From contig CAWBSE010000003.1 of the NCBI GenBank assembly GCA_963791425.1, forward strand, positions 744,001 to 808,000: a stretch of 64,000 nt of DNA, in the 5' to 3' direction. The stretch's first letter is position 1. Each line of letters starts with the position of its first letter. The position numbers and the translations under genes were made by a program. This stretch comes from DATBLE01 sp963791425. Lineage in GTDB: Bacteria > Actinomycetota > Thermoleophilia > Gaiellales > Gaiellaceae. Below, in pieces: positions 39,200 through 47,398 of this stretch. The notes under the pieces were generated by a model. It was given only the letters and a program-made list of their open reading frames with translations, did not search any database and was not told the origin of the DNA.

Positions 39200-40585
39200 C
39201 TACACACGCGCGGGTTCGGCGCCCGCAACCGGCAGCCGCAGCCTGAACACCGTGCGACCGGATTCGGATTCGAGCTCGAGCGTTCCGCCCATCGCCTGCG
39301 CCAACTCGCGTGCGATCGCCAACCCGAGCCCACTGCCGGAGGCACGCTGGCCGTCCACGCGGTAGAACCGCTCGAACACGTGCGGAACGTGCTCGGAAGG
39401 GATTCCCGGGCCGTCGTCTTCGACTTCGAGCACGCCCTCCGATGCACGCACCTCGACCCGCGTGCCCGACGGCGTATGCACCAACGCGTTCTCGACGAGC
39501 GCCCGCGCGACCTGCAGGACGCGCTGTTCGTCTCCGAAAACCCGCGCGTGACCGTCTTCGACCAGCGAAAGCGGCCGGCCGGCCGCCGCCGAGAGCGCGG
39601 TGAACTCCTCCACCACTGTCTCGGCGACGCCGTCGAGGTCGACCACGCCCCGTTCGACCCGCAACCGGCCCGCATCGGCCCGCGAAAGGTCGAGCAGCTC
39701 GGTCGCGAGCTTCGCCAGGCGGTCGACCTGCTCGCTCATCGTCGCCATGAACTCGCGCCGGGTCTCCTCGTCGAGCTCCTCGTCGCGCATCAGCTCGAGG
39801 AAACCGCCGAGCGAGAACACCGGCGTGCGCAGCTCGTGCGAAGCGTTGGCGATGAACTCACGCCGCGCGTGGTCGAGTTGGGCCAGCCGCAGGCGCATGC
39901 GGTCGAACGTCCGCGCCAACTCGCCGACCTCGTCGGTCCCGTGGTCGGTGATCGGCTCGTCGAACTCGCCCGCGGCGATGCGCTCCGCCGCCGTCTCCAG
40001 CCGGCGCAACCGCCGCGCGAACAGCCACGCGCCCGCGTACCCGACCGCAAGCGCGACGACCAGCGCGAACGCGCCGCCGATCAGGAGCCGTTCCCGCGCG
40101 ACGCTCACGGTCGCCAGCGCCTCGTGCACCGAGGAGGAGACAAGCACCACCGACGACGTTCCCGCTACCGGCGCAGCCGCCTCGGCGAAGCGCTCACCGT
40201 CGTGCGTGGTCGTGCCGCCGCTGTCGACACGCCGCACCGCAGCGCGCAACGCGACGGGGTCGAGCTGGATATCGCTCGACTTGAAGCCCTGCGAGTCCCC
40301 GGCGACGACCAGCGCCGTCGGCGGCCCAACCGTGTCGTAGACGATCACGCGCGCGTTGGCGCTGGCCGACGCCGCCTCGAGGAAGTCGGGCCATTTGAAG
40401 CGATCCGAGGGCAATTCGGTCGCGATTCCCGGCGCGGCACGCTTGAGCGCCGAGATCCGCGCGTTGACGAGGCGACTCTCCAGCGACGGGACGACGATCA
40501 GGTACACCAGCGCAAGCGCGCCGGCGAGCACCACGAGCAGCGCGAGGGCGAGCCGCGCGCCGACACCGCTGAAGGCGCGCTTCAC
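39200..40585 (-). CDS. sensor histidine kinase
   Basis: Encodes 461 residues. Two TM helices (LALALLVVLAGALALVYLIV near 13 and LLIGGAFALVVALAVGYAGA near 165) bracket an extracellular sensor of about 125 residues. A HAMP domain (RRLRRLETAAERIAAGEFDE) precedes the HisKA H-box FIANASHELRTPVFSLGGFL near 248 and the ATPase boxes: N-box RALVENALVHTPSGT near 363, G1 EDDGPGIPSEHVPHVFERF near 392 and G2 GSGLGLAIARELAQAMGG near 420. It autophosphorylates and passes phosphate to the response regulator encoded directly upstream, whose stop overlaps this GTG. The signal is unknown; the htrA gene downstream hints at envelope stress. Confidence 0.94.
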   Translation of the reverse strand: MKRAFSGVGARLALALLVVLAGALALVYLIVVPSLESRLVNARISALKRAAPGIATELPSDRFKWPDFLEAASASANARVIVYDTVGPPTALVVAGDSQGFKSSDIQLDPVALRAAVRRVDSGGTTTHDGERFAEAAAPVAGTSSVVLVSSSVHEALATVSVARERLLIGGAFALVVALAVGYAGAWLFARRLRRLETAAERIAAGEFDEPITDHGTDEVGELARTFDRMRLRLAQLDHARREFIANASHELRTPVFSLGGFLELMRDEELDEETRREFMATMSEQVDRLAKLATELLDLSRADAGRLRVERGVVDLDGVAETVVEEFTALSAAAGRPLSLVEDGHARVFGDEQRVLQVARALVENALVHTPSGTRVEVRASEGVLEVEDDGPGIPSEHVPHVFERFYRVDGQRASGSGLGLAIARELAQAMGGTLELESESGRTVFRLRLPVAGAEPARV

Positions 40586-41280
40586 CGCTCCCGGAAGCGG
40601 TAGCCGACACCGCGGACGGTCAGGACGAACCGGGGATCGCGCGGATCACGCTCGAGCTTCTCGCGCAGGTGCCGCACGTGCACGTCGATCGTGCGCGGCT
40701 CGCGGTACTCGGAGCCACCGCGAATCGCCTCGAGCAGCGCCTGACGCGAAAACACCCGCCCGGGCCGGCTCACCAGGGCCTGTAACAGCTCGAACTCGAC
40801 GTACGTCAGCTGTACCGGCTCCCCGTCCCGCTCCACCGCGCGGCGCTCGGGGTCGATCCGCAGCCCGTCGATCTCGACCGCATGCTCGTCGGCCGGTTCG
40901 TGCCGGGGCGCCGCCGCCCGCCGCAGGAGCGCCTTCACGCGGCTCCGGAACTCGCGGATCGAGAACGGCTTCGTGATGTAGTCGTCCGCGCCCAACTCGA
41001 GCCCGATCACCTTGTCGAGCTCGTCGTCGCGGGCGGTGAGCATCACGATCGGCACGCTGCTCTTCGCCCGCAGGCGCTTGCACACCTCCAGGCCGTCCAG
41101 GCGCGGCAACATCACGTCGAGGACGACCAGATCGACCGGCTCGGAATCGAAGAGCGCGAGGGCCTCGTCGCCGTCTCGGGCCTGGACGACGCGGTATCCG
41201 TCCCGCTCCAACGGATAGGTCAGGAGCTTCTGGACGGACTCCTCGTCGTCGACGAGCAGGATGGTGGCTGGATCCGGCAT
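40582..41280 (-). CDS. OmpR/PhoB-family response regulator
   Basis: Encodes 232 residues. REC domain: ILLVDDEESVQKLL near 7, phospho-acceptor Asp in VDLVVLDVMLPRLDGLEV near 53, Thr in PIVMLTARDDELDKVIGLE near 81 and Lys in DYITKPFSIREF near 105. The winged-helix DNA-binding domain spans about 130-232 (RRAVERDGEPVQLTYVEFEL, RPGRVFSRQALLEAI, IDVHVRHLREKLERDPRDPR, ILTVRGVGYRF-like end). It pairs with the histidine kinase coupled by GTGA. Its own promoter may be the TATCAT box at 41308-41313, overlapped by an inverted repeat. Confidence 0.95.
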   Translation of the reverse strand: MPDPATILLVDDEESVQKLLTYPLERDGYRVVQARDGDEALALFDSEPVDLVVLDVMLPRLDGLEVCKRLRAKSSVPIVMLTARDDELDKVIGLELGADDYITKPFSIREFRSRVKALLRRAAAPRHEPADEHAVEIDGLRIDPERRAVERDGEPVQLTYVEFELLQALVSRPGRVFSRQALLEAIRGGSEYREPRTIDVHVRHLREKLERDPRDPRFVLTVRGVGYRFRER

Positions 41281-41307
41281 TGCACGCCGACCGAGGGCGG
41301 AGCGGGC

Positions 41308-41325
41308 ATGATAGCCGGTGCTATC
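41308..41325. promoter_or_regulatory. putative regulator promoter (TATCAT) overlapped by an inverted repeat
   Basis: GATAGC-CGGT-GCTATC (41310-41325) is a perfect 6-4-6 inverted repeat. On the minus strand it overlaps TATCAT (41308-41313), about 28 nt before the response-regulator ATG. The same bases encode the first residues of the divergent M28 peptidase. It could be an operator for autoregulation. Confidence 0.3.
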
Positions 41326-43206
41326 GCGACCTCAGCGCCAGTCAGCCGTCGGCGGCGGCGCAGGCGCGGCTCGCCCGAGCGTCCCGTCAACAGCCGGCTG
41401 TATCGCGGCACGTGGCTGCTCGTCGGGCTGCCCCTGTTGATCGCCGCGTTCACCGTCGAGCGCCCCGCCGCGCTTCCCGCGCCGACCACTCCGACGACCC
41501 AGTTCGACGGCGGGTCGGCGCTCGGGCTCGCCCAGGAGCTGTCGCGCCTCTATCCGGATCGCGCCCCGGGCACGGCGGGTGCGCTCGGCGCCACGCGCTG
41601 GCTGATCGACAAGATGCGGCTGTACTCGTACGCCCCTCAGGTGGACGGTTTCAACGCGTCGATCCCGGGCAAGGGGACGAAGCTGCTGCGAAACGTGTCG
41701 TTCACCGTCGGCCCGGCGGACGCGGATGCGATCGTCGTGATGGCCCACCGCGACGACTCCGGGCTCGGCGCCGGCGCCAACAACAACGCGTCCGGGACGG
41801 CGGCGCTGATCGAGCTCGCCCGCGGATACGGGCGGCCGCCGGGTGCCCCGCCGCAGATCTCGGGCCCGAAGCACCAGCTGATCTTCCTCTCCACCGACGG
41901 CGGCGCGTACGGCGGGCTCGGCGCCCAGCGGTTCATCGACCGCCTCCCGGACAAGAACCGCATCGTGGCGGTCGTCAACCTCGACTCGATCGCGGGCAAG
42001 GGGAAGCCGCGCGTGGAGATCGGAGGCGACCAGCCGCGCTCACCGGCTGCGGGACTGGTCGAGACGGCCGCGGCCCGGATCGTGGAGCAGACCGGCTCGG
42101 GCCCCGGTCGGACGAGCGCGCTCGGCCAGCTGACCGACCTCGGCTTTCCGTTCAGCCTGTACGAGCAGGCGCCGCTGGTCGGCAAGGGCGTGCCCGCGAT
42201 CACGCTGACCACGGGCGGCGACCGGCCACCAGGATCGTTCGGTGACGCCCCGGAGCGCCTGCACCGGAAGCACCTGACGGACATCGGCCGTGCCGCGCAG
42301 ACGCTGCTCGGCTCGATCGACGAGTTCGGCCTGGTCTCGGGCAGCCGCAGCTACGTGTACCTCGGGCAGCGCCTCGTGCGCGGCTGGGCGATCGAGCTCG
42401 CCCTGGTCGCGATGCTGCTCCCGTTCGCCGTCGTCGCGGTCGACCTGTTCGCGCGCTGCCGGCGGCGACGCATCCCGGTGCTCCCGGCCCTGCGCGCCTA
42501 CCGCAGCCGGCTCGGCTTCTGGCTCTGGGTCGGGCTGATCTTCCTGTTCCTCGGCTTCGTCGGCCTCTGGCCGGACGGCGCCGCGCGGCCCCTCGACCCC
42601 GAGACGAACGCGGCGACGCACTGGCCGCTGCTCGGGATCGCGCTGTTCGTCCTGCTCGCCGCGCCCGGATGGCTCGTTGCGCGTGCCCGCCTCGCCCCGA
42701 GGAGACCGGCGACCGCGGAGGAGGAGATCGCCGGCCACACGGTGACAATGCTCGCGCTCGGCGTCGTCGCCCTGCTGGTGGTGGGGACGAACCCGTTCGC
42801 GCTCCTGTTCCTGCTGCCGTCCCTGCACATCTGGCTCTGGCTCCCGCAAATGGCGAGCCGCAGGCCGGCGGCACGGCTGGGACTGCTCGCAGCCGGCCTG
42901 ATCGGCCCGTTCATCCTGGTCGGGTCGTTCATGTTCCGCTTCGGGCTCGGTCTCGATGCCCCCTGGTACCTTGCGGAACTCGTCGCGATCAACTACGTCT
43001 CGATTGTGGCCATCTTCCTGGTTCTCTGCTGGCTGGCCGCTGCGTCACAGTTGACCGCGATCGCGCTCGGCCGGTACGCGCCGTATCCGTCGGCGTCCGA
43101 GCGGCCGCCGCTCGGGCCGATCCGCAGCACCGTGCGCGCGATCGTGCTCGGCGTCCAGGGCCACCGGCGCTCCCGCGTGCGTGACGACAAGGCGGCCGAA
43201 GCCTGA
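41308..43206 (+). CDS. membrane-bound M28 family zinc peptidase
   Basis: Encodes 632 residues. A basic N-terminus (PVSRRRRRRRGSPERP) and TM helix (TWLLVGLPLLIAAFTV, about 35-50) lead to an extracytoplasmic M28 domain: VVMAHRDDSGLGAGANNNAS near 145 (metal His and Asp; NNxSG), LIFLSTDGGAYGGLGAQRFI near 195 (Asp where Glu-Glu is usual), VAVVNLDSIAGKG near 227 and a distal metal His candidate (LHRKHLTDIG near 325). About six C-terminal TM helices (residues 365-600) follow. It probably trims peptides or cell-wall peptides outside the membrane. GGAG lies 6 nt before the ATG. The stop shares one base with the sortase ATG (TGATG). Confidence 0.85.
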   Translation: MIAGAIATSAPVSRRRRRRRGSPERPVNSRLYRGTWLLVGLPLLIAAFTVERPAALPAPTTPTTQFDGGSALGLAQELSRLYPDRAPGTAGALGATRWLIDKMRLYSYAPQVDGFNASIPGKGTKLLRNVSFTVGPADADAIVVMAHRDDSGLGAGANNNASGTAALIELARGYGRPPGAPPQISGPKHQLIFLSTDGGAYGGLGAQRFIDRLPDKNRIVAVVNLDSIAGKGKPRVEIGGDQPRSPAAGLVETAAARIVEQTGSGPGRTSALGQLTDLGFPFSLYEQAPLVGKGVPAITLTTGGDRPPGSFGDAPERLHRKHLTDIGRAAQTLLGSIDEFGLVSGSRSYVYLGQRLVRGWAIELALVAMLLPFAVVAVDLFARCRRRRIPVLPALRAYRSRLGFWLWVGLIFLFLGFVGLWPDGAARPLDPETNAATHWPLLGIALFVLLAAPGWLVARARLAPRRPATAEEEIAGHTVTMLALGVVALLVVGTNPFALLFLLPSLHIWLWLPQMASRRPAARLGLLAAGLIGPFILVGSFMFRFGLGLDAPWYLAELVAINYVSIVAIFLVLCWLAAASQLTAIALGRYAPYPSASERPPLGPIRSTVRAIVLGVQGHRRSRVRDDKAAEA

Positions 43207-43934
43207 TGCGCCGGGTTGCCCGCATCTCCGGGACGTTGATGATCATCGCGGGCATCTGCTCGATCGGCTGGGTCGTGACGGTCTGGCAGTGGCAGGACCC
43301 GTTCACCGCCGTCTACACGAAGTACGAGCAGCACAAGCTCGCCTCGAGCTTCAAGCGCCAGTTCGCCGAATACCGCCCGCCGGCATCGGTCAAGCCGGTG
43401 ACCACCGCGCCCGACGGCACCGTCTCGACCGCCGCCGAGAAGCAGCGGGTCGCCACGGCGGCGACCGCCTACCGGCTGGCCCTGCACGAGGGTGAGCCCG
43501 TCGGCCGGATGATCGTCCCGCGCCTCGGCCTGAAGACGATCGTCGTCAACGGCACGGCGCACGACGACCTGACGAAAGGCCCCGGCCGCGAGATGCACAC
43601 GTACATGCCTGGCGAGAACGAGCTGGTCTACGTGGCCGGCCACCGCACCACGTACCTGGCGCCCTTCGCACACATCGACAGCCTGAAGGCGGGCGACCGG
43701 ATCACCTTCGAGCTTCCCTACGCGTCGTTCGAGTACGAGGTGACCGGCCACAAGGTCGTCACCGCGGACGACATCGCCGTCCTGCGGTCGCACCACAAGG
43801 AGCTGCTGATCCTGCAGGCCTGCCACCCGCGCTTCTTCGCGACCCACCGGTACCTCGCGTACGCGAAGCTCGTCCGGGTCGTGCCACGCGACGGACAGCC
43901 GTACTCGGTCGGCTCGTCCGGCCCCATCGCCTAG
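43206..43934 (+). CDS. sortase (class D/E type transpeptidase)
   Basis: Encodes 242 residues. N-terminal TM helix (ISGTLMIIAGICSIGWVVTV, 7-26) anchors an extracytoplasmic beta-barrel. Catalytic triad candidates: His in LVYVAGHRTTYLAPFAHIDS near 145, Cys in ELLILQACHPRFFATHRYLA near 205 (TLxTC-like) and Arg a few residues later (THRYL). Sortases join LPxTG-type surface proteins to the cell wall or pilin chains; no LPxTG substrate gene or pilin is seen in the window. Coupling to the M28 peptidase (one-base overlap) suggests joint processing of an envelope substrate. Possible terminator at 43946-43965. Confidence 0.88.
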   Translation: MRRVARISGTLMIIAGICSIGWVVTVWQWQDPFTAVYTKYEQHKLASSFKRQFAEYRPPASVKPVTTAPDGTVSTAAEKQRVATAATAYRLALHEGEPVGRMIVPRLGLKTIVVNGTAHDDLTKGPGREMHTYMPGENELVYVAGHRTTYLAPFAHIDSLKAGDRITFELPYASFEYEVTGHKVVTADDIAVLRSHHKELLILQACHPRFFATHRYLAYAKLVRVVPRDGQPYSVGSSGPIA

Positions 43935-43945
43935 CGCCCATCTGC

Positions 43946-43965
43946 CCCGTCTCTCTGCGGACGGG
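43946..43965. terminator. short hairpin between sortase and moeA
   Basis: CCCGTC (43946-43951) pairs with GACGGG (43960-43965) around an 8-base loop, between the convergent stops of the sortase (43934) and moeA (43967). A 6-bp stem without a T-tract, so a weak bidirectional terminator at best. Confidence 0.45.
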
Positions 43966-43966
43966 A

Positions 43967-45166
43967 TCAGACCGGCAGATAGCGAACCGGCGAACCGGCC
44001 GCGAGCTCGCCCTCGCCGCGCGGGACGAGCACCAGGGCGTCCGCCTCGGCGGCACGGACGATCATGTGCGACTCCTGGCCGGTGACCGGCTCGAGCACGA
44101 CGCCGTCGTCGGTGACCGTCGAGCGCGCGCGAAGGAGGTCGTCGCGGCCGGGGTTGCGGCCGACCGTCGTCGCCAGCCGGCCGGCGGCCCAGCGGGGCCC
44201 CGGGTCGGTCGCGCCCTGAAGTGCGAGCACGGCCGGGCGGACGAACAGCTCGCACGCAACCAGCGTCGAGACCGGGTTGCCCGGCAGCCCGAACACCAGC
44301 GTCGACCCACGAACGCCGAACGACACCGGCTTGCCCGGTCGCACGGCGACACGCCAGAAGATCTCCTCGACCCCGAGCGCGGCCTCGACCCGGCGAACGA
44401 GGTCGTGGGGGCCGACCGACACGCCACCCGACGTGACCAGCACATCGTGATCGAGCCCCTGCTCGATCGCGCGGCGGTGCTCCTCCTCGGTGTCGGCGAC
44501 CGCGGCGAGCATCGTGACGACGGCGCCGGCAGCCTCGAGTTGCGCGGCGACCATCACGCCGTTCGCCTCGTAGACCTCGCCGGGGCCGAGCGGCGAGCCG
44601 GGCGGTCTGAGCTCGGTGCCGGTCATCAACACCGCGATCCGCGGACGCCGGGCGCAGGTGACCTCGGCGGCGCCGGCGGCCGCGAGGGCGCCGATGTGCG
44701 AGGGGCCGAGCCGCACGCCCGCCGCCACCACCACCGCTCCCGCTCTGACATCGCGGCCCACCGGCCTGATGTTTTCTTTGCTGGCAACAGCCTGGGGGAT
44801 CTCCACCGTGTTGCCACTCTCGACGACACGCTCGTGCTGGATCACAGCGTCGGCGCCCTCCGGGACGACACCCCCGGTCGCGATCCCCATCGCCTCGCCG
44901 GCCTCGAGCGGCCGCGCCGCGGGCACCCCGGCAGCGACCCTGAAGACGACGGGCAGCGTTCCCGGCGTGTCGGCAGCGCGGACGGCGTACCCGTCCATCG
45001 CCGAGCTCGGGAACGGCGGCAGGTCGACCACCGCGGTCGCCGGCGCAGCGAGCACCCGCCCGGCCGCCTTCGCGATCGGAACCGACTCGGCATCCAGCGG
45101 CCGCGCCCGTTCGAGCACGAGCGCCTGGGCCTCCTCGAGTGTCAGAAGCTCTTCCACGCGCCGCAT
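43967..45166 (-). CDS. moeA: molybdopterin molybdenumtransferase MoeA
   Basis: Encodes 399 residues. VDLPPFPSSAMDGYAVRAAD near 47 (the conserved PPFxxSAMDGYA), GIATGGVVPEGADAVIQHE near 94, RPVGRDVRAGAVVVAAG near 133, VLMTGTELRPPGSPLGPGEV near 180 (TGxEL), VTSGGVSVGPHDLVR near 246 (TSGGVS) and FGLPGNPVSTLVACEL near 305 (GLPGNP) are all MoeA/gephyrin E-domain motifs. It ligates molybdate to adenylated molybdopterin. ATG 45166 is given; GTG 45157 (9 nt after TAGCGT) may be the real leaderless start. Diverges from the Ser/Thr kinase. Confidence 0.95.
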   Translation of the reverse strand: MRRVEELLTLEEAQALVLERARPLDAESVPIAKAAGRVLAAPATAVVDLPPFPSSAMDGYAVRAADTPGTLPVVFRVAAGVPAARPLEAGEAMGIATGGVVPEGADAVIQHERVVESGNTVEIPQAVASKENIRPVGRDVRAGAVVVAAGVRLGPSHIGALAAAGAAEVTCARRPRIAVLMTGTELRPPGSPLGPGEVYEANGVMVAAQLEAAGAVVTMLAAVADTEEEHRRAIEQGLDHDVLVTSGGVSVGPHDLVRRVEAALGVEEIFWRVAVRPGKPVSFGVRGSTLVFGLPGNPVSTLVACELFVRPAVLALQGATDPGPRWAAGRLATTVGRNPGRDDLLRARSTVTDDGVVLEPVTGQESHMIVRAAEADALVLVPRGEGELAAGSPVRYLPV

Positions 45167-45172
45167 ACGCTA
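45166..45172. promoter_or_regulatory. overlapping divergent -10 boxes (TACGCTA) of moeA and the kinase gene
   Basis: TACGCT on the plus strand (45166-45171) lies 6 nt before the kinase GTG 45178. TAGCGT on the minus strand (45167-45172) lies 9 nt before GTG 45157 of moeA. The two boxes share five bases, so the two promoters cannot be occupied together. Confidence 0.4.
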
Positions 45173-45177
45173 CCCCG

Positions 45178-46449
45178 GTGGCAGATCGCGTCATCGCCGG
45201 CCGCTACCGCCTCGAACGGCGCATCGGCACGGGCGCCATGTCGGAGGTCTGGGCGGCCGAGGATCTCGAGCTCGAGCGCACCGTCGCCGTCAAGCTGCGG
45301 GCAGCCGACGCGGACGCCGAGCGCTTCGACCGCGAGGCTCGGGCGGCGGCCTCCCTGTCGCACACGAACATCTGCGCGCTCTACGACTACGGCGAAGACG
45401 ACGGCCGGCGGTTCATGGTGCTCGAGTACCTGCCGGGCGGCTCGCTCGACGAGCGACTCGAGCACCGCAAACCGCTGCCGGACGGCGACGCGCGCCGGAT
45501 TGCCGCCGAGATCGCGGCCGGGCTCGCACATGCCCACCTCCGCGGAGTCGTCCACCGCGACCTGAAGCCGGCGAACATCCTGTTCGACCCGCAGGGCCGC
45601 GCGAAGATCGCCGACTTCGGCATCGCCCGGGTCGCCGGGGCCGCGGGGCTGACCGAGGTGGGAACGGTCCTCGGCACGGCGGCGTACATCTCGCCCGAGC
45701 AGGCGGCCGGCGAGGAGGCGACGCCCGCGAGCGACGTCTACGCGTTCGGCGTGATCCTCTTCCGGATGCTCACCGGGCGGCTCCCGTTCGAGTCGCCCGA
45801 CGCAATGGCGATGGCGGTGATGCACCGCGACCTGCCGTCCCCCTCGGTGTCCGAGTTCCGGGCCGACGCGCCTCCGCGCCTCGAGAGCGTCGCCACTGCG
45901 GCGCTGGCAAAGAGCCCGAGCGACAGGCCACGCGACGGAACGGCCCTGGCCGCCGAACTCGGACCGCCGACGGCAACGGCAATGACGAAGGTCGCCGTCC
46001 CACCCCCACCCCCGTCACGACGGCGTCGCTGGCTGATCGGGCTCGCCGTCGCCGCGATCGCAGCGGGCGGAATCGCCCTCGCGACTGCAATCACCCTCGG
46101 GAACGGATCCCCGGCGAGTCCGTCCTCGACGAGCACCGGCTCGACGACGCGGCCCACGCGTCCGGCGACCACGGAGCCCGCGACGACAGAGGCCGCTTCG
46201 CCCGCGACCGAGCCCGCGACCACGGCAACCAGCACGGCCGCCACGACCACTCCGGAGACCACGACCGCTGCGACCACCACGACGGCACCGCCCACGCTCC
46301 CCACGACGACGATCCCGATCACGACGGCATCCCCACCGACCACGGCGGCCACGACGACCGACACGATCCCGCCTCCCACCACCGCGCCCACCGACGCCAC
46401 GGCGACGACGACGGCTCAGGACACGACGACAATCGCCGTGCCCGGGTAG
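45178..46449 (+). CDS. transmembrane Ser/Thr protein kinase with Thr-rich extracellular tail
   Basis: Encodes 423 residues from GTG 45178. Pkn-type kinase domain: Gly loop RIGTGAMSEVWAAEDLELER near 16, VAVKL Lys near 38, catalytic VVHRDLKPANILFD near 125, DFG in AKIADFGIARVAG near 146, and SPEQAAGEEATPASDVYAFG near 175. A TM helix (RRWLIGLAVAAIAAGGIALA near 282) follows a proline/arginine linker. The last about 115 residues are almost only Thr, Pro, Ala and Ser (TTTPETTTAATTTTAPPTLP), an extracellular stalk without PASTA domains. The tail shares APPTLPTTT with the penicillin-binding protein encoded 5 kb away. Confidence 0.93.
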   Translation: MADRVIAGRYRLERRIGTGAMSEVWAAEDLELERTVAVKLRAADADAERFDREARAAASLSHTNICALYDYGEDDGRRFMVLEYLPGGSLDERLEHRKPLPDGDARRIAAEIAAGLAHAHLRGVVHRDLKPANILFDPQGRAKIADFGIARVAGAAGLTEVGTVLGTAAYISPEQAAGEEATPASDVYAFGVILFRMLTGRLPFESPDAMAMAVMHRDLPSPSVSEFRADAPPRLESVATAALAKSPSDRPRDGTALAAELGPPTATAMTKVAVPPPPPSRRRRWLIGLAVAAIAAGGIALATAITLGNGSPASPSSTSTGSTTRPTRPATTEPATTEAASPATEPATTATSTAATTTPETTTAATTTTAPPTLPTTTIPITTASPPTTAATTTDTIPPPTTAPTDATATTTAQDTTTIAVPG

Positions 46450-46452
46450 GCT
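46447..46452 (+). promoter_or_regulatory. putative -10 box (TAGGCT) of the glycosyltransferase operon
   Basis: TAGGCT begins at the kinase stop codon TAG and ends 7 nt before GTG 46460, so the GT2 gene may have its own leaderless transcript. Confidence 0.45.
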
Positions 46453-46459
46453 CGCGCCC

Positions 46460-47398
46460 GTGATCTCGGTCGTCATCCCAGTTCACAACGAGGAACGGAG
46501 CCTCGCGCTGCTCTACGACGAGCTCGACTCGGCGCTCCAGCAGCTCGGGCAGCCGTGGGAGGCGCTGTACGTCGACGACGGCTCCACCGACGGGACGTAC
46601 TCCGCGCTGACACGGCTGCACGACGCGCAGGAGAACGTCGTCGTCGTCCGCCTCCGCCGCAACTTCGGCAAGGCAGCCGCGCTCGCCGCGGGCTTCGCGC
46701 AGGCGAAGGGCGACGTGATCGTCACGATCGACGGCGATCTCCAGGACGACCCCGCCGAGATCCCGAAGCTGCTCGCCAAGCTCGACGAGGGCTTCGACCT
46801 CGTCTCCGGCTGGAAGACCAAGCGCCGTGACCCGCTGCGACGCCGCATCCCGTCGAAGCTGTTCAACACCGTCACCGGCTGGGTCTCCGGCGTCCACCTG
46901 CACGACATGAACTGCGGCCTGAAGGCGTACCGCGCCGAGGTCGTGCGTGGGCTGCGGCTGTACGGCGAGCTGCACCGGTTCACCCCGGTGCTCGCCGACC
47001 AGCGTGGCTACCGGATCGCCGAGGTTTCGGTCAACCACCGGCCCCGCGAGCACGGCCGCTCGCGCTACGGGATCGAGCGTTACCTGCGCGGCTTCTTCGA
47101 CCTGCTCACCGTCTCGTTCATCGGCCGCTACCGACAGCGCCCGCTGCATCTGTTCGGCGGCGTCGGGCTGTTGCTCTCGGTCGTCGGCTTCGGGATCCTC
47201 GTGTACCTGACGATCGACAAGATGCTCGGCCACGCGATCGGCGGCCGGCCGCTGCTGATCCTCGGCGTCCTGCTCGTCGTCGTCGGCATCCAGATCTTCT
47301 CGCTCGGCCTGATCACCGAACTGATCACCAGCCACCACGAAGAGCGGGTCAGCGAGCGCGAGCGGTCCGAGGCGATGGTCGAGGAGATCCTCTCCTGA
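46460..47398 (+). CDS. GT2 family glycosyltransferase, polyprenyl-phosphate type (GtrB/DPM1-like)
   Basis: Encodes 312 residues. GT-A domain: ISVVIPVHNEERSLALLYDE at the start, YVDDGSTDGTYSAL near 34, NFGKAAALAAGFAQAKGDVI near 65 and TIDGDLQDDPAEIPKLL near 88 (D-x-D metal site, DGDLQDDP). HDMNCGLKAYRAEV near 150 is typical of polyprenyl-phosphate mannose/glucose synthases. Two C-terminal TM helices (LFGGVGLLLSVVGFGILVYL and LLILGVLLVVVGIQIFSLGL) anchor it. It likely loads a sugar on a lipid carrier for the GT-C enzymes nearby. The GT4 gene follows with CTGA coupling. Confidence 0.9.
   Translation: MISVVIPVHNEERSLALLYDELDSALQQLGQPWEALYVDDGSTDGTYSALTRLHDAQENVVVVRLRRNFGKAAALAAGFAQAKGDVIVTIDGDLQDDPAEIPKLLAKLDEGFDLVSGWKTKRRDPLRRRIPSKLFNTVTGWVSGVHLHDMNCGLKAYRAEVVRGLRLYGELHRFTPVLADQRGYRIAEVSVNHRPREHGRSRYGIERYLRGFFDLLTVSFIGRYRQRPLHLFGGVGLLLSVVGFGILVYLTIDKMLGHAIGGRPLLILGVLLVVVGIQIFSLGLITELITSHHEERVSERERSEAMVEEILS

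Noticed and set aside
45139..45177. Extended start of the Ser/Thr kinase at GTG 45139
   Set aside because: It would overlap moeA and lies before the TACGCT box; the kinase motifs begin after 45178.
46091..46400. Thr/Ala-rich plus-strand region and its antisense Val/Gly-rich ORF read as a tandem repeat or second gene
   Set aside because: The plus-strand codons continue the kinase reading frame with membrane-then-stalk logic; codon-level repetition is from ACG/ACC codons, not from a unit repeat.
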